A DNA stretch of 64,000 bases from positions 40,227,503 through 40,291,502 of the forward strand of contig NC_063049.1 of NCBI RefSeq assembly GCF_018812025.1, given 5' to 3'. Positions within the stretch are counted from its first letter, which is position 1. Each line of letters begins with the position of its first letter. Source of the DNA: Megalobrama amblycephala (lineage: Eukaryota; Chordata; Actinopteri; Cypriniformes; Xenocyprididae). The position numbers were made by a program, and so were the translations under genes. The notes beneath the pieces were generated by a model, which ran no database searches, was not told the DNA's origin, and saw only the letters and a program-made list of their open reading frames with translations. Shown here in pieces: positions 58,691 through 64,000 of this stretch.

Positions 58691-59694
58691 CTTTGTATGT
58701 GTCCCTTTTATATACAGTCAGCGCCAACTCAGAAATGGCGATCAATACACTCTTAATTAGGGGTTTATTTTGAGATAATATCTCACAAGTGGTGGTTGAG
58801 GCCATGTGTCATGTGATATGTGACATTTTAAACATGTTCAAACATGTAACTTTATTTTTAGTTACTTATAGGTTTTTTTAGTAAATCAGAGGAAATTATA
58901 GATAACACTATAATGCAGAAGCACTTAACTCTGGCTGTAAGCCTGAACTTGACATAAACTGTAAACTTGTCCCTCAAATCTGATTGGTTGATTGGAATTT
59001 TGTTCCAGGATCAACAAAGATGTTGATCCAGGAACACGTTGCACTTGGTGAAATCAGGTTCTGCCACCCCCTAGCCATAATTTTGTTTTTAATCTATGTG
59101 CACTCATATAATTTCTATAAATTAAAATAGTGACTAAAATAATTTTAATTAAAATAATTGCATTTCAGGATTTCAAAAACTTTAAGAGCTGAATGTTCTT
59201 CAGTTATAATCAATGAATTTACATGACTCTTCCAATCATTCATAATTTTACAAGGATTTAACAAAAAAAAAAAAAAAAAAAAAACTTTTAGAGCTTCACA
59301 TAACTAGTAAAATGTGTATTCATTATAAAAAATACTGATGGCTAACTTACATGACTATTCCAGGTCTAAATCACACATTCACATACATCGAGGTTTTCCA
59401 AGACTGTGGGAATCCACAAGTATTTATTCATAGGAAAGAAAGAGTTGTTGAGGGAGTGAATTAAATGAGAAATATCTTATTTTAATGACGCCTTTTAAAA
59501 ATCATTTTAATTAATCTTTATGAGGGCCCTGGTTGAAAATCATTCTACTACTCGAACTTGAAATCATTATTAGCATCAACAACCTTTTTTTATCAAAAAC
59601 CATATCTACCACTGTCTTCTCACACACAGAAAAACATTCGACTATGGGAAAATGCTAGTTGACTAGAGAATGTGCATCTATTCTGGGGTGCGTT

Positions 59695-59795
59695 TTCCAA
59701 AGCGAACTATGGTCGCAAGTTCCGTCGTTACCAATAGAGTTCAATGGGACTTACGACCATAGTTGGCTAACGATGCTTTCAGGAAACTCACCCCT
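59695..59795. mobile_element. Small palindromic MITE, unit 2 only
   Basis: GGGGTGCGTTTTCCAAAGCG at the left and CTTTCAGGAAACTCACCCCT at the right are imperfect inverted ends. CTATGGTCGCAAGTTCCGTC is mirrored by GGGACTTACGACCATAG. Confidence 0.75.
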
Positions 59796-60852
59796 GGTTA
59801 ATTTAAGTGAATTTGGTTATTAAATATTATTTTATTTGAAATCACCAATGAAATCAGACAGCAGCTGTCTCATAGATTTGTTTATAAATGCTCAAATCAT
59901 GACAAAAAAGGCTGGAACAGCCAAAGCGCATGTGCAGTCTTAACCATGTGTCTCATAACACAATGGTTGTGTCCAAAATCATATGCTTCCCTACAATATA
60001 GTAGGCAAAAAAAAAACAGTATGTGACAAAAGAAGTATGTTTGAATTCACAGTAGGCCTACTCATAAAAGAGTGGGCAAAAAGCACCTGGATAACACTTC
60101 TGAGAAGTAGTAGATTCTGAAGTGTGTGTATAAGGGTGGTTTCCCTACAGTGGTTCAGGCTGCATGAAACGTTATCAGCAAGATGATATAAAACTGTACA
60201 TTTCTGTCTATTACCATCCACTACTTACACCAATGATGTAAATAAGAGCAGTTAATAGCAATATATGTGGGAGAGCATTGCTATAGCGTGACTATATTGT
60301 ATTGCAAAAGGTTGCACTTCAAAGTTAATACCACATCAAAACTAGTTAGCACATCATTTGTAATTGAAAGAGTTTAAAGACAATATCTGGTTATGGTTAC
60401 ACTTTAAATGGTTACAAAATAGATGTACCAATAATTTTACCCAGCATGTATGTAAAATGTTAGCTGAGATGGAAAGCAGAGGTCAGGTAGGGAGGAAGAG
60501 TAAAAGCCCCCAGGAAGAAGAGACAAAAATAGAGGACAAACTGACCAAATAACAACCGTACTAAAGGTGTGACAATTAACAGACCCTTGATAAGCACACA
60601 TCTTGGTGTACAGGCCTTGATCACTATCAGCACTTCTTGTGCTTTTAGGAATTCCAAATAGAAATGAGGGGTTAGAACAGGAAATCAAAATTATTACAGT
60701 GCATAGGATGGACACTTTACTATCCAATGAGGCCATGGGAGAGGATTTATGAATGGCAGTGAAGCGACGCAACTGATGCTGGTAGGTCACGTGATAAGGG
60801 CAACATGTAGAATGTCCAGATTACAGTCATACTATACACATTCACACTATAT

Positions 60853-61594
60853 ACACTGTAAAAAATAACTGTGATTTTAACAGTAAAAGACTGTAAAAAT
60901 GCTGCAGTGAAAAACTGTCAATTGGTTTACAGAAAGTTTCCGTACTATATACGGTGAATAACTGTAATAGATCTAACGGTACATTTAATGTAATTTTATG
61001 GTAAAATACCATTAAATTCACAGTTTTTGGAAGTGAAAAATAACAAATCATTGTAAAATTTACAGGGAAAAACCGTAAATTGACATTCCCACAATTCCCT
61101 GCGTGACACTTCACATTTGATATATTTTCGTTGAAATAACTCTGTTTCTTCTTAGTTTTTCTCATTTTTTTCTAATCAGTTATGTACATTAGGGTTTTAT
61201 GTTACATCTAATGTTGTTAAATTAATGTTTATTGCATTTTTAAAATTTCATGCATGTTACCATGATGGTGTTTAGTGTGTGTGTGAATGACACTGTGTGC
61301 ACCTTCTATATGTTAGTGCTGTCCTCCTCAGCTTGTGATGAACTTTGGTTCATCATGTGACTCTTATCACCACTGTGTTTGGTGACTGTAAGTGTATTAT
61401 AAAGGTACAAAACAGATATTAGTACTTCATTAGGTTGGTAAATTAACATTATATCAGTTAATGAAATGCGTTGTTTTACCGTAAATTTAACAGATTTTTT
61501 TTATGTTGCTACTGTATTTTTTACGGTAAAGTTCTGGCAACCACAGCTGCCGGTTTTTTACCGTAAATTTTACTGGGATTTTTTTTTACAGTGT
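60853..61594. mobile_element. Element with CACTGTAAAAAAT ends
   Basis: CACTGTAAAAAATAACTGTG at the left and TTTTTTTACAGTGTAG at the right are inverted. The interior has GGCAACCACAGCTGCCGG and repeated ACCGTAAATTTAC motifs. Same family as 50,474-51,203, opposite orientation. Confidence 0.8.
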
Positions 61595-61689
61595 AGAAAG
61601 CACTTTTTTTAACTGTCGCGAAGTGTTTACTTGCAATTTGACATTGAGGAACATTGTTTTTAAAGTATTCCACAATCTTTTTACGCACT

Positions 61690-62073
61690 CTTTCACAGCT
61701 CTGCCCATCTTTACTTCTGAGAGACTCTGCCTCTCTAAGACATCCCTTTTATAGCTAATCATGTTACAGACCTGATGTCAATTAACGTAATTAGTTGCTA
61801 GATGTTCCCCCAGCAGAGCCTTTTCAAAATTTCTTGCTTTTTCAGCCATTTGTTGCCCCCGTGCCGTCTTTTTTGAGATCTGTAGCAGGCATCAAATTTG
61901 AAATGAGCTCATTTAGTGGATAAAAGTGTAACATTTCTCAACTTAAACATTTGTAATGTTATCTTTGTTCTGTTGTGAATAAAATATTGGCTCATGTGAT
62001 TTGAAAAATCTTTTAGCTTTCATTTTTATTTAAATTTAAAAAATGTCCCAACATTTCCGGAATTCGGGTTGTA
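61690..62073 (+). mobile_element. 3' part of a DNA transposon (TTCGGGTTGTA end)
   Basis: TCAAATTTGAAATGAGCTCA, GTAACATTTCTCAACTTAAA and GTCCCAACATTTCCGGAATT followed by CGGGTTGTA are the order of motifs in an abundant fish element whose end reads GGAATTGGGGTTGTA. The left portion is missing. Confidence 0.6.
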
Positions 62074-63010
62074 AGTACTAAGTACCTACTCAAGAGAGTA
62101 TGTGATTTCGGATGCAGCCAGGGACTGCAATCAAACATCTAACAGCAGCTGCAGCAACACAATGACCTTCCCGATTGGCTCTTTTATTTAGAAGGTGGGA
62201 GATATTCAGCCATATTGCACTTTCTACCATTCATAGTAATAGGAGTGAACCGCCTTTGTATATCTAAAGTCTTTGGTAGACTTTCGCAGGGGTTTGTATC
62301 ATTTCAAAGCCTAAATTTTTATTGTTAAATCCAGACCTGAAGCGAACCTGAAGTGCAGTTTTTTTACCTGAATCAACTGTACAGTTATGTGTGATTATGA
62401 ACCAATGAGATTTCATTGTGGGTAGGGCTATCAGAAAGTTGAAAGGCACTATTTGAATTTTTTATGGCACACAAGTATGAGTGTACCTTCTGTATACCTT
62501 CTGTATATCTCTAATTGCTAATACGTGAACTGTTGTTTTTTGTTGACTTTCTTGTGAAACTGTAAGACTGATAATATCTCTTGTTCTAACTCTCTTTTTT
62601 TCCTCTTCTTCTTCTTCTTTTTTTTTCTTTTCTTTTGATTATTCATGCAGGAAGGAAAGGGACGTGGTAGTAATAATCAGTTGTTTATTCTCACAAAGCT
62701 GTCAGAACTCAGCCAGCAAGTATCGGATAATTTCCACTGAATAATTCCTAAACCCCAGACAAGCAGGCCTGATAAATCTCAGTAAAATCACAAAAGATAA
62801 AACGGTAAGAGAATAAAATCTTGATCAATATATTTAGTGTTTGTACAGCTTTTAATCAGGTTAAAGATTAATTGATTAGTCAGTATGACTTAATGTGAAA
62901 TATTTCATTGATTTATTAAAGTATACTTTTAAATTTATGCATTTAAGTATACAATATACCAGTCAAAAGTTTAAACATACCAACTCACTCCTGATTCTTG
63001 TTAAGAATAA
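62074..63010. other. Unassigned DNA right of the duplication
   Basis: Contains a TCTTCTTCTTC pyrimidine tract near 62,604 and a short GTGATTTCGGATGCAGCCAG motif that relates to the 49,290 and 59,970 repeat. No gene seen. Confidence 0.35.
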
Positions 63011-63017
63011 TTAGTCA

Positions 63018-63110
63018 AGTTACATTTATTTATATAGCACTTTATACAATACAGAGAGTTTCAAAGCAGCTATACAGTAATAAACAAGAAAATGACAGTA
63101 TTAATGTTGT
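63018..63110 (+). mobile_element. Retroelement 3'-tail-like fragment
   Basis: TTACATTTATTTATATAGCA followed by TTTCAAAGCAGCTATACAGT is a common fish LINE/SINE tail motif. Too short for family assignment. Confidence 0.4.
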
Positions 63111-63164
63111 AAAGATCTTCAATCATGATATTTCACATTTTTTTGCTGTAAAGCAGCTCTAAAA

Positions 63165-64000
63165 AGGGGCTTTCACACCGAATAGTGTTAGGAACTAGCA
63201 ACAAGTTCCCTGAGAACTAATTTCTCTCCCGGGCCATGTTCCTTTTTCCATTCACAGCGGGAATAGGAACTCTGAAGTGGCCGACAGCGTCTTTAAGCGC
63301 GGCATTTACAAAGGCTAAAAACCGCTGGATGGAGTGGATGCCGTGATTGGAGCTATGTTTGTTGTGTTTCATGGGTTTTGTGATAACGGAGATGGAATGT
63401 AAACTCATAATTTACAAGACTGAAAAAGCTAAAAGTGGGGCTAAGAGATGAAATCTCCTATGACAACTTTCAGTAATACATATCATCGAGGCGGAGAAAA
63501 GAACAACCCTGCAGACAGGTAAATGCCATTATCAATGTTTTCTATGTTTGTGAAGTAAATATGTTTACACAGCTTTTTAAAAATGCCGGTGTTTGACATG
63601 CGTTTGACCAATCAATGTACACTTACGTCACCGATAGGTCCTATAGTGCTGGTTTAGACCCTACTCTGAAGTAGGAGCTAATTTAGTTCCCCCAAAAGGA
63701 GTTCCTAGAACTAAAATCATTCCTAGTTCTTGCGGTGCGAACACGGCAAAATCCGGGTACTTCAGCCAATAGTTCTAGGAACTATGAAAAGTTTCCTCCG
63801 GTGCGAAAGCCCCTAAAGAAAATGTACGTTGATTGGTCAAACGCATGTCAAACACCGGCACCTGGCATTTTTAAAAAGCTGTGTAAACATATGTACTTCA
63901 TGAACATGGAAAACAGCAAAAACAGCATTTACCTGCTGTCTGCAGGGTTGTGTTCTTTTTTCCGCCTCGATGATATGTAAAACTGAAAGTTGTTATAGCA
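63165..64000. mobile_element. Palindromic element running off the window end
   Basis: Sequence from ~63,463 (TATCATCGAGGCGGAGAAAA, CATGCGTTTGACCAATCAAT) is mirrored from 63,822 (TTGATTGGTCAAACGCATGT ... CCGCCTCGATGATAT). The outer parts (GGGGCTTTCACACCGAATAG at the left; GCGAAAGCCCC at 63,804) also resemble each other inversely. The right arm is cut by the window boundary. Confidence 0.7.

Larger units (their letters stand above)
50041..60630 (+). repeat. Segmental tandem duplication, unit 2 (receptor body lost)
   Basis: Shared with unit 1 at 50,041-50,473 (first exon and intron) and 55,731-60,630 (end of coding exon and downstream DNA). The intervening 50,474-55,730 holds unrelated mobile elements in place of the receptor coding exon. 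Homology ends at TTGATCACTATCAG (60,630), equivalent to 50,036. Unit 2 retains ~165 bp of intron (50,190-50,355) missing from unit 1. Confidence 0.88.

Noticed and set aside
58388..58805. Reverse open frames with PTYLPTYLPTYLP repeats
   Set aside because: They are translations of the (GGTA)n microsatellite in the solo LTR.

Overview
The window is vertebrate nuclear DNA, most likely from a cyprinid or related teleost fish. The evidence is GT-AG split genes, an AT-rich background, and dozens of short palindromic DNA-transposon derivatives of the kind that crowd carp and zebrafish genomes. I recognise three protein-coding genes and one broken gene copy. Nearly all other sequence is repeats. Repeat family names rest on visible structure and memory; no database was searched.

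Layout: 1-10,250 holds only mobile-element derivatives (palindromic MITEs, a dead Tc1-like transposon, nested elements). 10,336-21,200 is a forward-strand type I keratin gene with eight coding exons (501 aa, K18-like). Its acidic tail carries three 12-residue repeats. 22,185-38,342 is arpc2 on the reverse strand, with ten coding exons and 299 aa, encoding the p34 subunit of the Arp2/3 complex. The keratin and arpc2 genes converge, and a shared ~110-bp tandem repeat sits in the last intron of each. 38,343-43,200 is a repeat-rich spacer with a SINE pair. 43,208-44,990 is a forward-strand CXCR1/CXCR2-type chemokine receptor, with a TATA box, a 7-nt first coding exon and one large exon (369 aa). 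It lies head-to-head with arpc2; human CXCR1/CXCR2 and ARPC2 are also neighbours, on 2q35.

43,281-60,630 is a tandem segmental duplication. Unit 1 (43,281-50,036) holds the intact receptor. Unit 2 (50,041-60,630) keeps the tiny first exon, part of the intron and the last bases of the coding exon, but the receptor body is replaced by mobile elements. The duplication starts just upstream of the ATG and downstream of the TATA box, so unit 2 did not inherit the promoter. 60,631-64,000 is again repeats, ending inside a palindromic element.

Functionally the genes are a cytoskeletal filament gene, an actin-nucleation subunit and a leukocyte chemoattractant receptor. They are independent transcription units; nothing suggests an operon or shared pathway. 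No tRNA gene, rRNA gene, CRISPR array or unknown multi-gene system was seen.
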